The notes beneath the pieces were generated by a model. It made no database searches. It was not told the origin of the DNA and saw nothing but the letters and a program-made list of their open reading frames with translations. Positions 42,153-50,759 of a stretch of DNA of 64,000 bases are shown piece after piece. The DNA comes from DASTPP01 sp035762175 (GTDB lineage: Bacteria > Myxococcota_A > Polyangia > Polyangiales > Polyangiaceae). The translations under genes and the position numbers were made by a program. The stretch's first letter is position 1, and the number at the start of each line of letters is the position of its first letter. Where the stretch lies: contig DASTPP010000438.1 in the NCBI GenBank assembly GCA_035762175.1, positions 1-64,000 on the forward strand, in the 5' to 3' direction.

Positions 42153-42806
42153 TCAGCCGAGCTTGACGAGCCCCCCCTCGACCTTGACGAGCTGGCCCGA
42201 AATGGTGGTCAGGTTCTTGCCGATGACGGTCATGGGCCCGCCGGCCTCGAGCTTGGCGTCGGCCGCGGCGGCGATCTGCAGCGCCTTCAGATCGAGCGTG
42301 GTGGCCCCCTTGACCGTGGTGCCGACCAGGCCCTCGACGAGGGCGTTCTGGCCCTTGAGCTTGGCGTCGCCGAGGGCGCTCGCCTCGAAGGCGCCGTCGG
42401 CCGAGAGCGTCGTCGCGCGCGCGCTCGAGGCGGCGAGCGCGCCCTGCGTGCTCAGCGACAGGTCGCCCGTGCTCGCGACGCCGAACGTGCCCTGCGCCCG
42501 GTGCGTCGTGTCGGCCGACGACGAGACCTCGACCGTCTCGGCCGTGACCTTGAACGACTTGCACGTGATCTCGACCTTGTCGGCCTTCTGCGTGACGGTG
42601 CTCGTGTCGGAGGGGCCCACCACCTTGAGCTCGATGCCCTCGGCGTCTTGCGTGATGGTGGTCTTCTTCTGATCTTGCTCGACCGCGACGACCGTGGTCG
42701 TGCCGTTCATCGTGATGGTCTGGGTGATCTGGTCGCCCTTCTTGACCGTGACGGTGACGCCGGCCGTCTTGCTCAGCTCGATCGAGCAAACCAACGTGTC
42801 GGCCAT
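42153..42806 (-). CDS. T6SS-associated needle-like beta-repeat protein
   Basis: 217 residues starting MADTLVCSIELSKTAG at ATG 42806. The composition is Thr/Ala/Val/Lys-rich with short alternating strands (VTVTVKKGDQITQTITMNGT, KVEITCKSFKVTAETVEV, GALAASSARATTLSADG, LTTISGQLVKVEGGLVKLG). This is the pattern of the triple-stranded beta-helix at the end of VgrG/gp5 spikes or of tail-spike stalks, and it has no N-terminal gp27-like part. It heads the minus arm and may form or extend a spike. I do not recognise a named family; the call is structural inference. Confidence 0.55.
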   Translation of the reverse strand: MADTLVCSIELSKTAGVTVTVKKGDQITQTITMNGTTTVVAVEQDQKKTTITQDAEGIELKVVGPSDTSTVTQKADKVEITCKSFKVTAETVEVSSSADTTHRAQGTFGVASTGDLSLSTQGALAASSARATTLSADGAFEASALGDAKLKGQNALVEGLVGTTVKGATTLDLKALQIAAAADAKLEAGGPMTVIGKNLTTISGQLVKVEGGLVKLG

Positions 42807-42971
42807 CGCCCCCGCCCTCGCTTCACCGGGCCGCCTCGCTCGCCGGGGGGGAGGGCGGCCCTCGCCCGTCGCCCGACGAGGTGAGCCGAGTATGCCCGGG
42901 CGCCGCGGCGGCCGACAACTTTTCTCGCCCCGCCCTTGGCGGCCCGCCCGGGCGCGGCGTAGCGTGGGGCC

Positions 42972-44918
42972 GTGATCGATCGGGGCGGCCGGGCGCCGGG
43001 CGCGTTCGTCGACCGGCTCCGGCTCTCGCTGAGCTTGCGGGCGGGCGGGCGCGCGTTCGAGCTTACCGCGGGCTCGATCGAGCGGGTCGCCCTCGACCAC
43101 TGGGCCTACGGCTTCGAGGCCGAGATCGCCTTCGCCGTGCCGGCCGAGTTCGAGATCGAGGGGCTCTTCGAGGCCTTCGTGGGCGACGACCCGCTCGAGC
43201 TGTCGCTCTCGGTGGCGAGCTGCGTGCTCGACGGCACGGGGGTCGAGGCGGTGCCGATCGTCGTGTCGGGCCCCGCGCTCGAGCGGGCGGTGCGCGAAGC
43301 GGCGGCGCCCGGCGTCGCGGGGCGGCCGGTGTCGGACCGGCGCTACCGGGCGCGCTTCGCCGACCCGGCCGCGGCGCTCTGGCGGCGGCACCGGCCGATC
43401 GAGCTGTTCGCCGACGCGTCGATGCGCGAGGTGTTCGAGCGGCACAAGGCGCCCGGCGTCGCGCTCGACTACGCGATGCCGCGCCTCGACGAGCGGCACC
43501 CCCTGCTCTGCGTCGCCGCGGGGCTCGACGGGCCGGCGAGCTTTTACGACTTCGTCGCGTGGTTCCTCGACCGCGAGGGGGCGGTGCTCGAGTTCGGCGC
43601 GGGCGCCTACCGCGTCGCCGCCGAGAAGCGCCGCCCCGCGTCCGAGGCCGCGCCGATCGCCCGGGCCGACGTCGCACGGCTCGAGATCGTCGCGCCCGAG
43701 CCCGCGCGGCACGCGGGCCGGGTGCTCAACGCCGACGCGGGCGCGGCGCGGGCGCTCGCGGTCGACAACGCGCTCGCGGCCGACGGGGTGCGGGCCGACG
43801 CGCTCGTGCGCACGCCGCTGGCGGCGCGCGTCGAACGCCGCAAGGGCGCCGAGGCCGCGCGCCTGCGCCCGCCCCGGCACGGCCTCGAGATCGACTTCGC
43901 CCGCCTGCCCGCGCGGCTCGACGCCCCCGGCGCCTTCGTCGCGCTCGGCGAGGGCTTCGGCGGGGCGCTCGACGCGGCCGGGGCGACCTACCGCGTCACG
44001 CGCCTGCGGCTCGAGGCGGGGCCGGCCGACGTCGGCGAGGGGGCCGAGCCCGACGACCCCACGAAGGCCTACGCCGCCTCGCTCTCGCTCTCGCTCGAGC
44101 ACGCCGCCGACCCGACCCCGCGCCTGCCGCCCTACGCGCCCCCGCGCTACCCCGTGCTCGTCGAGGGCAAGATCGTGAGCGAAAGCGGGGGCGACGACGA
44201 GCGCACCTGGGCCTTTCTGCCGGGCGACGAGGGGCCGCAGTACGCGGTCGACGTGCCGCTCTGGGGCAAGCGGGTGCCGGCGCCCTTCGTGCCGAGCGGG
44301 GGCCCGGGGCACTGGTTCTTTCCCGGGTACAAGGGGCAGCGGGTGCTGGTCGAGCTCGGCTTCGATCGCGCGTCGATTCGCCGGGCGCTCGACTGGGCCG
44401 CGGGCGCCCGCGCGCCGGCCGAGGGGCGGGGCGACCGCCTCGTGCTGGGCCGGCGCGGCGTCGACGGCACCGCGATCGAGCACGCCTACCGCGACGGCAA
44501 GCCCGCGCTCGCCGCGCGCCGCGCCTTCGGCGACGACCGCGGGGCGCTCGAGGTGCGCGAGGGCGTGGTCTTTCTCGAGGTGAACGAAGATCCGACGGCG
44601 TCTACGATCGAGCCCCGCTACGACGTGAGCCCGGCCGTCTCCGCGGCGAAAGAGCGCCTCGGGGGCGAAGTGAGGGCGGCGGTCGACGAGCTGAACGGCG
44701 CCTTCGAGCGCGCCTCGGGCGAGGCGCAGGCCGAGCTCGACGCGGCGCTCGGCGAGCTCGACGCGGCGGTTGGCGAGGCGCAAGCCGGCTTGCGCGGCGC
44801 CCTCGGGCGGGTCGAGGGCGAGCTCGGCGAGCTCTCGTCCGGGCTCGCGTCGGCGACCCAGCCCGCCGCCGACGCGCTCGCCGCGGCGAAGGCGGCGCTG
44901 CGGGCGGCGCTCGAGTAA
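42972..44918 (+). CDS. VgrG-like spike protein with C-terminal helical tail
   Basis: 648 residues from a GTG start. Residues 1-380 are a divergent gp27-like barrel region. Residues about 390-530 match the gp5 OB-fold and start of the needle of VgrG: VLVEGKIVSESGGDDERTW, YAVDVPLWGKRVPAPFVPSG, FFPGYKGQRVLVELGFDRAS, TAIEHAYRDGKPALAAR. It is paralogous to the product of 61894-63615. Residues about 545-648 add an Ala/Glu-rich amphipathic helix tail (VRAAVDELNGAFERASGEAQ, VEGELGELSSGLASATQP) absent from the other copy and resembling the next two gene products. The tail could dock a cargo protein. First gene of the plus arm; divergent from the minus arm across 165 nt. Confidence 0.75.
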   Translation: MIDRGGRAPGAFVDRLRLSLSLRAGGRAFELTAGSIERVALDHWAYGFEAEIAFAVPAEFEIEGLFEAFVGDDPLELSLSVASCVLDGTGVEAVPIVVSGPALERAVREAAAPGVAGRPVSDRRYRARFADPAAALWRRHRPIELFADASMREVFERHKAPGVALDYAMPRLDERHPLLCVAAGLDGPASFYDFVAWFLDREGAVLEFGAGAYRVAAEKRRPASEAAPIARADVARLEIVAPEPARHAGRVLNADAGAARALAVDNALAADGVRADALVRTPLAARVERRKGAEAARLRPPRHGLEIDFARLPARLDAPGAFVALGEGFGGALDAAGATYRVTRLRLEAGPADVGEGAEPDDPTKAYAASLSLSLEHAADPTPRLPPYAPPRYPVLVEGKIVSESGGDDERTWAFLPGDEGPQYAVDVPLWGKRVPAPFVPSGGPGHWFFPGYKGQRVLVELGFDRASIRRALDWAAGARAPAEGRGDRLVLGRRGVDGTAIEHAYRDGKPALAARRAFGDDRGALEVREGVVFLEVNEDPTASTIEPRYDVSPAVSAAKERLGGEVRAAVDELNGAFERASGEAQAELDAALGELDAAVGEAQAGLRGALGRVEGELGELSSGLASATQPAADALAAAKAALRAALE

Positions 44919-44930
44919 AAGGGGGTGCGC

Positions 44931-45167
44931 ATGTTCGACGCGATCAAGGCGAAGCTCTCGGCCCTCGAGGGCGAGGTGCGGGCGGCGCTCGCGGGGGTGG
45001 GGGCCGAGGCGGGGCGGCTCGAGGCCTCGGCGCAGGCGCTCGGGCGAGAGGCCGCCGCGCCCCTCGAGCGGGCGAAGGCGGCGCTCGGCCGGGCCGAGGC
45101 GGCGCTCGGGTCGGCGATCGCGCCGCTGCGGCAGCGGGCGTCGTCGCTGCGGCGCCCGGGGCCCTGA
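44931..45167 (+). CDS. Small Ala-rich amphipathic helical protein
   Basis: 78 residues from ATG 44931 (an in-frame GTG lies two codons earlier), with an AAAGGGGG site and 12 nt after the VgrG-like gene. It is nearly pure helix (FDAIKAKLSALEGEVRAALA, LEASAQALGREAAAPLERAK) with heptad-like periodicity and an Arg tail, resembling the C-terminal tail of the upstream VgrG-like protein and the 620-residue product downstream. It may be an adaptor or chaperone for the helical cargo. No family recognised. Confidence 0.6.
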   Translation: MFDAIKAKLSALEGEVRAALAGVGAEAGRLEASAQALGREAAAPLERAKAALGRAEAALGSAIAPLRQRASSLRRPGP

Positions 45168-45179
45168 AGGGGGCGCGCG

Positions 45180-47042
45180 GTGTGGGCCCCGCTCGACCAA
45201 GCGCGCGCGCAGATCGAGGCGCTCGCGGCCGAGCTCGAAGCGGCGCGCCGCGGCGGGCTCGCGCGCGTCGAGGCGGCGGGCGCCGGGCTCGCGGCCGACG
45301 TCGAAGGCCTTCGCCGTGAGCTCGGCGCGGCAGCGGGGGGGGCGCGCGCCGAGCTCACGCGGGCCGAGGCCGAGGCCCGGGCGACGGCGCGGGCGCTGCT
45401 GGGCGCGCTGGCGAAGAAGGGCGGGGCGGGCGAGGCGCTGCGCGCGCGCGTCGAGGCCGAGGCGCGCGGCGCCGAGAGCGCGCTGGGGGCGGCGCGGGCC
45501 GAGCTCGAAGGCACGCTCGGCGATCTCGACCGCGGCCTCGAGGCGCAGGAGGGCGAGGCGAAGGGCGCGCTCGGGGCCCTGCGCGCGTCGTTCGAGGCGG
45601 GCGCGGCGGCGCTCGCGGGCGAGGCGAGCGCGCCCGGCGCCGCGCTCGACGCGCAGCGCGAGGCGCTCGGGCGTGAGCTCGACGGGGCGGCGCGGGCCGT
45701 GCTCGCCCAGCTCGATGCGCTCGAAGGCGGCGCGCGGGGGCAACTGCGCGATCTCGGGGCGGCGATCGAGCGGGCGCGGGCCGAGCTCGGCGCGGCGGCC
45801 GGGGCGGCCCGGCGGGGGCTGCTCGAGCCGCTCGCTTCGGCCCGCGCGGCCGCGGGCGAGCTCGAGCGCGCCGTGCTCGCGCCGATCGGCGCGGCCCGGG
45901 CTGCGCTCGACGTCGCCGAGCGGCAGCTGCGCGACTACGTCGTGCGGGCCGAGCAGGGGCTCGACGCCGTGGCGAAGCAGGGCCTCGCCCAGATCGACGC
46001 CCTGCTCGCCCAGGCGCGCGCCGCCCTCGACGCGGCGCTCGAGGCGCTCGGCGCGATGCGCGCGCAGATCGAGGGCCTCGGCGCCCCGATCGTGGGGCCG
46101 CTGCGGGCGCTCGCGGCCTCCGTCGACGCGCTGAGCGCGCCCCTCACGGCGGGGGCACAGGCGCTCAACGCCGCGAACCTCCGGGGCCGCGCGGCCATCG
46201 AGGCCGTCGCCGCGAGCGGGCTGCCGAAGCCGCTGGTCGCGCCGGCGCTCGCGGCGGTCCAAGGCGCGCTCGACGGGGCGCTCGCGGTGCTCGGGCGGCT
46301 CTCGAAGCAGGCGTCGGCGCAGATCGAGGGGGCGGCGGCGCAGATCGGTTCGCGCGTCGCGGCGACGAAGGGGCAAGCGCGCCAGCAACTCGACGCCTTC
46401 GCCCGGGCGCTCTCGGCGCAGGCCGAGGCCCTCTTGCCCCCCGTCGCCGCTCAGGTGGGCGCCGCCCGCGCGCAGGCCGACGCCCTCGTCGCCCAGATCG
46501 TCGCGCAGCTTCAGGCGGCCGAGCGCTCGGCCCTCGACGCCATCGAAACGACCAAGCGCGGGGTCGAAGCGCAGGCCGAGGCGACACTCGCGCAGCTCGC
46601 GGGTCAGCTCGAGCAGGGCCGGACGCAGCTCGCCGAGAGGCTGCGGGCGGTCGGCGACGCCCTGGCGCAGGCCGAGGCGTCGCTCGCCCGCCAGGCCGAC
46701 GAGCTCGCGGCCCCGCTTTCACGCCGCGCGGGCGAGGTCGAGGCAGCGATCGGGCGCGGGGCGGCCGAGATCGGGCGCCGGCTCGACGCGCTCGAGGCCG
46801 AGTTTGCGGCCCGGGTGGGCGCGGCCGCGGAGGCAGCGCGGGCCCCGCTCGAGGGCCTGCGCGCGCGCGGGGCGAGCGCCGAGGCCGGGCTCGGTGCGCC
46901 GCTCGACGCGCTGCGCGCCGGGCAGGCTCGCGCCCTTGCCGCGCTCCGCGCCAGGCTGCCTTCGGCCTCCTCGTACGCGACGTTGAGCGCCCGGTTGCTC
47001 GCGCCCCTCGAGGCGCTCGAGGCCGAGGTCGCCGCGCTCTGA
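45180..47042 (+). CDS. 620-residue Ala/Glu-rich all-helical protein, possible T6SS cargo or tape-measure-like protein
   Basis: A GTG start 12 nt after the previous stop. The whole chain is predicted helical with no Pro-rich breaks or catalytic motifs: AQIEALAAELEAARRGGLAR, VEAEARGAESALGAARAELE, QIDALLAQARAALDAALEAL, AQLAGQLEQGRTQLAERLRA. Repeating 11- and 7-residue patterns resemble apolipoprotein-like amphipathic helices or phage tape-measure coiled coils. Two less polar stretches (AANLRGRAAIEAVAASGLPK, LVAPALAAVQGALDGALAVL) could be membrane-interacting. It is in a three-gene unit with a VgrG-like protein whose tail has the same composition, suggesting delivery by, or assembly with, that spike. 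A length-determining role is speculative. Confidence 0.65.
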   Translation: MWAPLDQARAQIEALAAELEAARRGGLARVEAAGAGLAADVEGLRRELGAAAGGARAELTRAEAEARATARALLGALAKKGGAGEALRARVEAEARGAESALGAARAELEGTLGDLDRGLEAQEGEAKGALGALRASFEAGAAALAGEASAPGAALDAQREALGRELDGAARAVLAQLDALEGGARGQLRDLGAAIERARAELGAAAGAARRGLLEPLASARAAAGELERAVLAPIGAARAALDVAERQLRDYVVRAEQGLDAVAKQGLAQIDALLAQARAALDAALEALGAMRAQIEGLGAPIVGPLRALAASVDALSAPLTAGAQALNAANLRGRAAIEAVAASGLPKPLVAPALAAVQGALDGALAVLGRLSKQASAQIEGAAAQIGSRVAATKGQARQQLDAFARALSAQAEALLPPVAAQVGAARAQADALVAQIVAQLQAAERSALDAIETTKRGVEAQAEATLAQLAGQLEQGRTQLAERLRAVGDALAQAEASLARQADELAAPLSRRAGEVEAAIGRGAAEIGRRLDALEAEFAARVGAAAEAARAPLEGLRARGASAEAGLGAPLDALRAGQARALAALRARLPSASSYATLSARLLAPLEALEAEVAAL

Positions 47043-47112
47043 CGCGACGGAGGGCGCGCCGGTCGCCTCGGGGGGCGCGCGGACGCCTCGGGGGGCGCGC
47101 GGACGCCTCGGC

Positions 47113-47466
47113 TCAGCCTTCGTCGGTGCCGGTATTGGCGAGGGCCTTCGGGGGCTCGACGTGCGCCGGACGAAATGCACGCACGTTTGGGGCCGGGGTG
47201 GCCGGGGAGGGGACACCCTGCGAGGGCTTATCGCCGAGCCTCATGACGCCGAGCAGCCCCAGGTGGGGCCCGCGTGCGGCCCGGGCGACGACGAGCGCGG
47301 GGCCGCGCGGCCGGAAGAAGCGGGCGACGGCGCGTTCATCGTAGAGGGTGGTGCCCTCGGGGGTGCGGCAAAAGGGCAGGTTGCCGCGGCGGCCGTACGC
47401 CATCAGCCGGTCTTCGCCGACGGCGTAGCGCTCGGAGATTTGGGCGGCCGTCATCCAGGTAGGCAT
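47113..47466 (-). CDS. Excisionase/MerR-type helix-turn-helix protein
   Basis: 117 residues, ATG 47466 with a GGAG site five bases upstream. Residues 1-55 form a winged-helix DNA-binding domain of the excisionase (helix_turn_helix_17) type: MTAAQISERYAVGEDRLMAY, GRRGNLPFCRTPEGTTLYDE, AVARFFRPRG. The remainder is a Pro/Ala-rich tail with no effector domain. It is divergent from the tube/sheath operon that starts at 47696, so it is a candidate local regulator of the T6SS plus arm. Confidence 0.75.
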   Translation of the reverse strand: MPTWMTAAQISERYAVGEDRLMAYGRRGNLPFCRTPEGTTLYDERAVARFFRPRGPALVVARAARGPHLGLLGVMRLGDKPSQGVPSPATPAPNVRAFRPAHVEPPKALANTGTDEG

Positions 47467-47695
47467 GGGGGCTCCGTCGAGCGAGGTAAGGCGTTTGTAC
47501 GTGCCCTGCAGAGAGCACGCCAAGTTTGGTGCTGACGGGGGGGGCGCCCCGTGCTTGGCTGGGCTTGCGCTTCTCGCCCACCGGGCGCGTCGGGGTCGAG
47601 GGGCGCCGCCGGCGGGCCGAGGGCACCACGTTTTAGGCGGGGTCCGAGGCGTGGGCCGGCGCTGAGGTCGAGGGCCGACGCGGGGGCTCGGTGCG

Positions 47696-48808
47696 GTGCG
47701 GGCGAGCAACAGTCTCGATTTCGACTGCGATTGGCGCTTCGGGTTCAACCTGAGCGCGCGGGGCAAGGGCACCGTCGGTTATCTCCTTTTTTGGAGCGGG
47801 TGCGGCGGCCTGAACCTCACAAAAGACGTCGAGGTTTGGAACCCCTTCAGCGACACCCAAGGTCAGACCCAGCTGTCGGGCCCGACGGTGCGTTGCATCG
47901 GGTTGCTCGAGTCGTTCCGCTTCGAGGGGGGCGACGAGGACCCCATCCGGCTGGCGGCGTACGTGAGCAAGGACATCGCGGCCAACGTGCGGGCGAAGCT
48001 GGCGAGCCCGCTGCAGAGCACCAAGCTGAAGGTGCAGTGGTACATCGTCGCCTACGACGACGACGCGAAGAGTTGGTACGAGGCGGCGCTCATCAAGGGC
48101 GGCGCCAAGGCCTCGGCCAACCTCGACACCAGCCAGGGGCGGGTGCAGATGTTCATCGCGAACGACGCGACGCGCGTGGCCGACGGGCTCGACTTGAAGG
48201 TCTACCGTTTCGAGTTTCAGATCGTGCCTTCGCCCGGGTCGCAGGCCGATCTCGAGTTCGCGACGGGGCCCTCGCAGCGGCTGGTCAAGCGCTGGGGCGC
48301 GGGGGGCTTACGGCGCCGCGGGCGGCCAGGGGTCGGGCGGCGGGGCACGGCGGCTGGGCGGCGGCCGGCCCGGCGGGCGGCGGGGGCCGGGGGGGCCCGA
48401 GCGTTCGTCGGGGCGTGCGGCGGGGGGGGCGTTGCAATCGTCGGGACGTGCGGCGGGGGGGGGCGTTGCAAACTAGTTGCGCGGCGTTGCGCTTCTATCG
48501 ATGATAGCGTGCGCGGTAGAGGGAGTAGGGGCGCGCGGCGGTCGCCGCCGGCGGCCCGGCCCACGCACGACAGCGGCCCCCGCGCGGAGCGCACATGGCA
48601 ATTACCGACGAAATTCCGAAGTCGAGAATCACCCTTACCTACCGCACGGAAGTGCGGGGCCAGCCCGAAGAGGTGTCGTTGCCCTTCCGGGTGCTCATCA
48701 TGGGCGACCTGTCGGGCGGCACGTCGCGCGACCGCAAGGTCGACCTCGATCAGCGGCAGATCCGGGGCCTCGACGGCAAGAACCTCGACGCGGTCATGGC
48801 CGACATGA
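47696..48808 (+). CDS. Tube-like (putative divergent Hcp) protein, copy 1, with anomalous C-terminal readthrough
   Basis: From GTG 47696, about 205 residues (to about 48310) are paralogous to the product of 50760-51422: SLDFDCDWRFGFNLSARGKG, VGYLLFWSG, LTKDVEVWNPFSD, DPIRLAAYVSKDI, KVQWYIVAYDDDAKSWYEA, FEFQIVPSPGSQADLEFATG, LVKRWGAGG. After this the frame runs without a stop through repeat DNA and 214 nt into tssB (Arg/Gly/Ser-rich, not protein-like). A frameshift at the ggggg run near 48300 is likely to have removed the natural stop. Position before tssB-tssC and beta-rich composition suggest a contractile-tube subunit, but the canonical Hcp motif was not recognised. Confidence 0.6.
   Translation: MRASNSLDFDCDWRFGFNLSARGKGTVGYLLFWSGCGGLNLTKDVEVWNPFSDTQGQTQLSGPTVRCIGLLESFRFEGGDEDPIRLAAYVSKDIAANVRAKLASPLQSTKLKVQWYIVAYDDDAKSWYEAALIKGGAKASANLDTSQGRVQMFIANDATRVADGLDLKVYRFEFQIVPSPGSQADLEFATGPSQRLVKRWGAGGLRRRGRPGVGRRGTAAGRRPARRAAGAGGARAFVGACGGGGVAIVGTCGGGGRCKLVARRCASIDDSVRGRGSRGARRSPPAARPTHDSGPRAERTWQLPTKFRSRESPLPTARKCGASPKRCRCPSGCSSWATCRAARRATARSTSISGRSGASTARTSTRSWPT
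48395..48475. repeat. Direct repeat in the tube gene-tssB interval
   Basis: Two near-identical units of about 33 bp (cgtcggggcgtgcggcgggg, then ggggcgttgcaa) are adjacent around 48405-48471; the second differs by one base and an extra G. They lie inside the anomalous extension of the 47696 frame, upstream of tssB. Confidence 0.65.
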
Positions 48809-49188
48809 ACATGGTGCTGCGGCTGACCGTCCCGAACAAAATCAACCCCCAGGCGGCGGGCGATGATTTGCCGGTCGAGCTGCCGGTGCGGGGCATCAAG
48901 TCGCTCTCGCCGGCCGAAATTGCGCGGAACGTGCCGCGCATCCGGGCGCTCTTGCTGCTGAAGAAGCTGCTCTTGGAGGCGCAGGCGAACCTCGACAACC
49001 GCAAGGACTTCCGCAAGCTGGTGCGGGCGCTGGCGACGGACAAGGCGGCGATCGGGGCGCTGCTCAAGCAGCTCGAGGGCTACGAGACGTTCAAGCTCCC
49101 GGCGCCGGGCGGCGCGGGCGGGGCGGGCGAGGCGCCGGCGGGCGGCGCCGGTGGGGCGCCGGCGGGCGGCGCGGGGTCGGCGGGCTGA
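48595..49188 (+). CDS. tssB: T6SS sheath small subunit TssB (VipA/ImpB)
   Basis: 197 residues with the conserved opening KSRITLTYRTEVRGQPEEVS, LPFRVLIMGDLSGG, RKVDLDQRQIRGLDGKNLDA and VMADMNMVLRLTVPNK, and the helical C-domain IARNVPRIRALLLLKKLLLE, then LEGYETFKLP. TssB pairs with TssC to build the contractile sheath. A Gly/Ala tail of about 27 residues (GGAGGAPAGGAG) is added beyond the normal end. Immediately followed by tssC, as in nearly all T6SS loci. Confidence 0.93.
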   Translation: MAITDEIPKSRITLTYRTEVRGQPEEVSLPFRVLIMGDLSGGTSRDRKVDLDQRQIRGLDGKNLDAVMADMNMVLRLTVPNKINPQAAGDDLPVELPVRGIKSLSPAEIARNVPRIRALLLLKKLLLEAQANLDNRKDFRKLVRALATDKAAIGALLKQLEGYETFKLPAPGGAGGAGEAPAGGAGGAPAGGAGSAG

Positions 49189-49233
49189 GGGCCCGGCGAC
49201 GCGAAGGCACGAGCAGGGAGAGAGAAACGCGCC

Positions 49234-50718
49234 ATGGCCGAACCGACCGCGACCCCCCCCGACCTGAAGAGCTTCCTCGCCAGCGTGCGCCTCGGCGACG
49301 AGGTGGCCTCGCCGCGCCCGATGATCCGGGCGAACCTCGACGAGGTCGTCGAGGACGTGACGCCCGAAGAGCGCTTCGTCTCGACGATGGCGGCCGTCGC
49401 CTACAACATGAACCCCGACGACGGGCGCTTCGACAAGCAGAGCATCCAAGACCTGGTGGGCGCCATCGACCGGCTGGTCGACGAGCAGCTCAACGAGATC
49501 GTGCACGCGCCCGAGTTCCAGGCGCTCGAGGCGACGTGGCGCTCGATCGACGACCTGGTCAAGAACACCAACTTCCGGGCGAACGTGACGCTGAGCCTGC
49601 TCGACGTCAGCAAAGAAGAGGCCTTCGAAGACCTCGAGCTGAACCTGGCCGACATCGCCGGGTCCGAGCTCTTCAAGAAGGTGTACGTGCACGAGTACGA
49701 CCAGTTCGGCGGGGCGCCGTACGGGGCGATCGTGGGCCTCTACGAGTTCGCGAACACGCCGGCCGACCTGACGTGGCTCAAGGCCATGGGCAAGGTGGCC
49801 TCGGCCTCGCACTCGCCCTTCGTCGCCTCGGCCTCGCCGCGCTTCTTCGGCTGCGAGACGATGGCCGAGGTCAACCAGCTGCGCGACCTCGGCGGGCTCT
49901 TCGCCACGCCGCGCTACGCCGCGTGGAACGAGCTGCGCGACTCGGACGCGGCGGCCTACGTGGGGCTGACGATGCCGAGGTACATGGTGCGCCCGCCCTA
50001 CAACGACGAGACGTACCCGGCCGAGGGCGTGCGCTTCAACGAGAAGGTGCGGGGCGACGACGACGCCGAGTACGTCTGGGGCAGCTCGGCGATGCTCTTC
50101 GCGCGCAACCTGGTCAAGTCGTTCGAGACCTCGGGCTGGTGCCAGCACCTGCGCGGGGTCAAGGGCGGCGGCCTGGTCAAGGGGCTCGCGACCCACACCT
50201 ACAACCTGCGGGGCGAGCGCGAGCTGAAGGCGCCGGTCGAGGTCTCGATGCCCGACTTCCGCGAGTTCGAGCTGGCGCAGGCGGGGTTCATCCCCCTGGT
50301 GCACAAGAAGGGCACGGCCGAGGCGGTCTTCTTCAGCGCCCAGTCGATCAAGAAGGCGCACAAGTTCAAGGACCCGAAAGACTCCGAGAACTCGCAGCTC
50401 GTCACCAACCTCGCCTACACTTTCTCGGTCTCGCGCATCGCGCACTACCTCAAGTGCATCATGCGCGACAACATCGGCAGCACGGCCAACGCCGAGTACA
50501 TCTTCGGCCAGATCGACCGCTGGGTGTCGAACTACGTCACCACCCTCGTCAACCCCGACGACCTGACCCTGCGCTACTACCCCTTCAAGGCGTACTCGCT
50601 CGAGGTGAGCGAGGTGCCGGGCAAGGTCGGCTGGTACCACTGCAACCTGTCGATCTTGCCGCACATCCAGTTCGAGGGCCTCGACGTCGACCTGCGCGTC
50701 GACGCGAGGCTGGGCTGA
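49234..50718 (+). CDS. tssC: T6SS sheath large subunit TssC (VipB/ImpC)
   Basis: 494 residues, the family length. Conserved segments are FVSTMAAVAYNMNPDDGRFD, LEATWRSIDDLVKNTNFRAN, YVHEYDQFGGAPYGAIVGLY, SASPRFFGCETMAEVNQLRD, YMVRPPYNDETYPAEGVRFN, EYVWGSSAMLFARNLVKSF and the C-terminal YYPFKAYSLEVSEVPGKVGW. TssB-TssC dimers polymerise as the sheath around the inner tube; contraction drives the spike. ATG preceded by a GAGAGA site; 45 nt after tssB. Confidence 0.95.
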   Translation: MAEPTATPPDLKSFLASVRLGDEVASPRPMIRANLDEVVEDVTPEERFVSTMAAVAYNMNPDDGRFDKQSIQDLVGAIDRLVDEQLNEIVHAPEFQALEATWRSIDDLVKNTNFRANVTLSLLDVSKEEAFEDLELNLADIAGSELFKKVYVHEYDQFGGAPYGAIVGLYEFANTPADLTWLKAMGKVASASHSPFVASASPRFFGCETMAEVNQLRDLGGLFATPRYAAWNELRDSDAAAYVGLTMPRYMVRPPYNDETYPAEGVRFNEKVRGDDDAEYVWGSSAMLFARNLVKSFETSGWCQHLRGVKGGGLVKGLATHTYNLRGERELKAPVEVSMPDFREFELAQAGFIPLVHKKGTAEAVFFSAQSIKKAHKFKDPKDSENSQLVTNLAYTFSVSRIAHYLKCIMRDNIGSTANAEYIFGQIDRWVSNYVTTLVNPDDLTLRYYPFKAYSLEVSEVPGKVGWYHCNLSILPHIQFEGLDVDLRVDARLG

Positions 50719-50759
50719 TGGCCGCGCGGGCGCGCGGGCGTTAACGAGGAGGCGTCACC

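Noticed and set aside
42807..46388. Long minus-strand extension upstream of the 217-residue needle-like protein (1411 residues in total)
   Set aside because: Antisense to the VgrG-like and helical genes, with Arg-rich repetitive composition. The real start is MADTLVCS at 42806.
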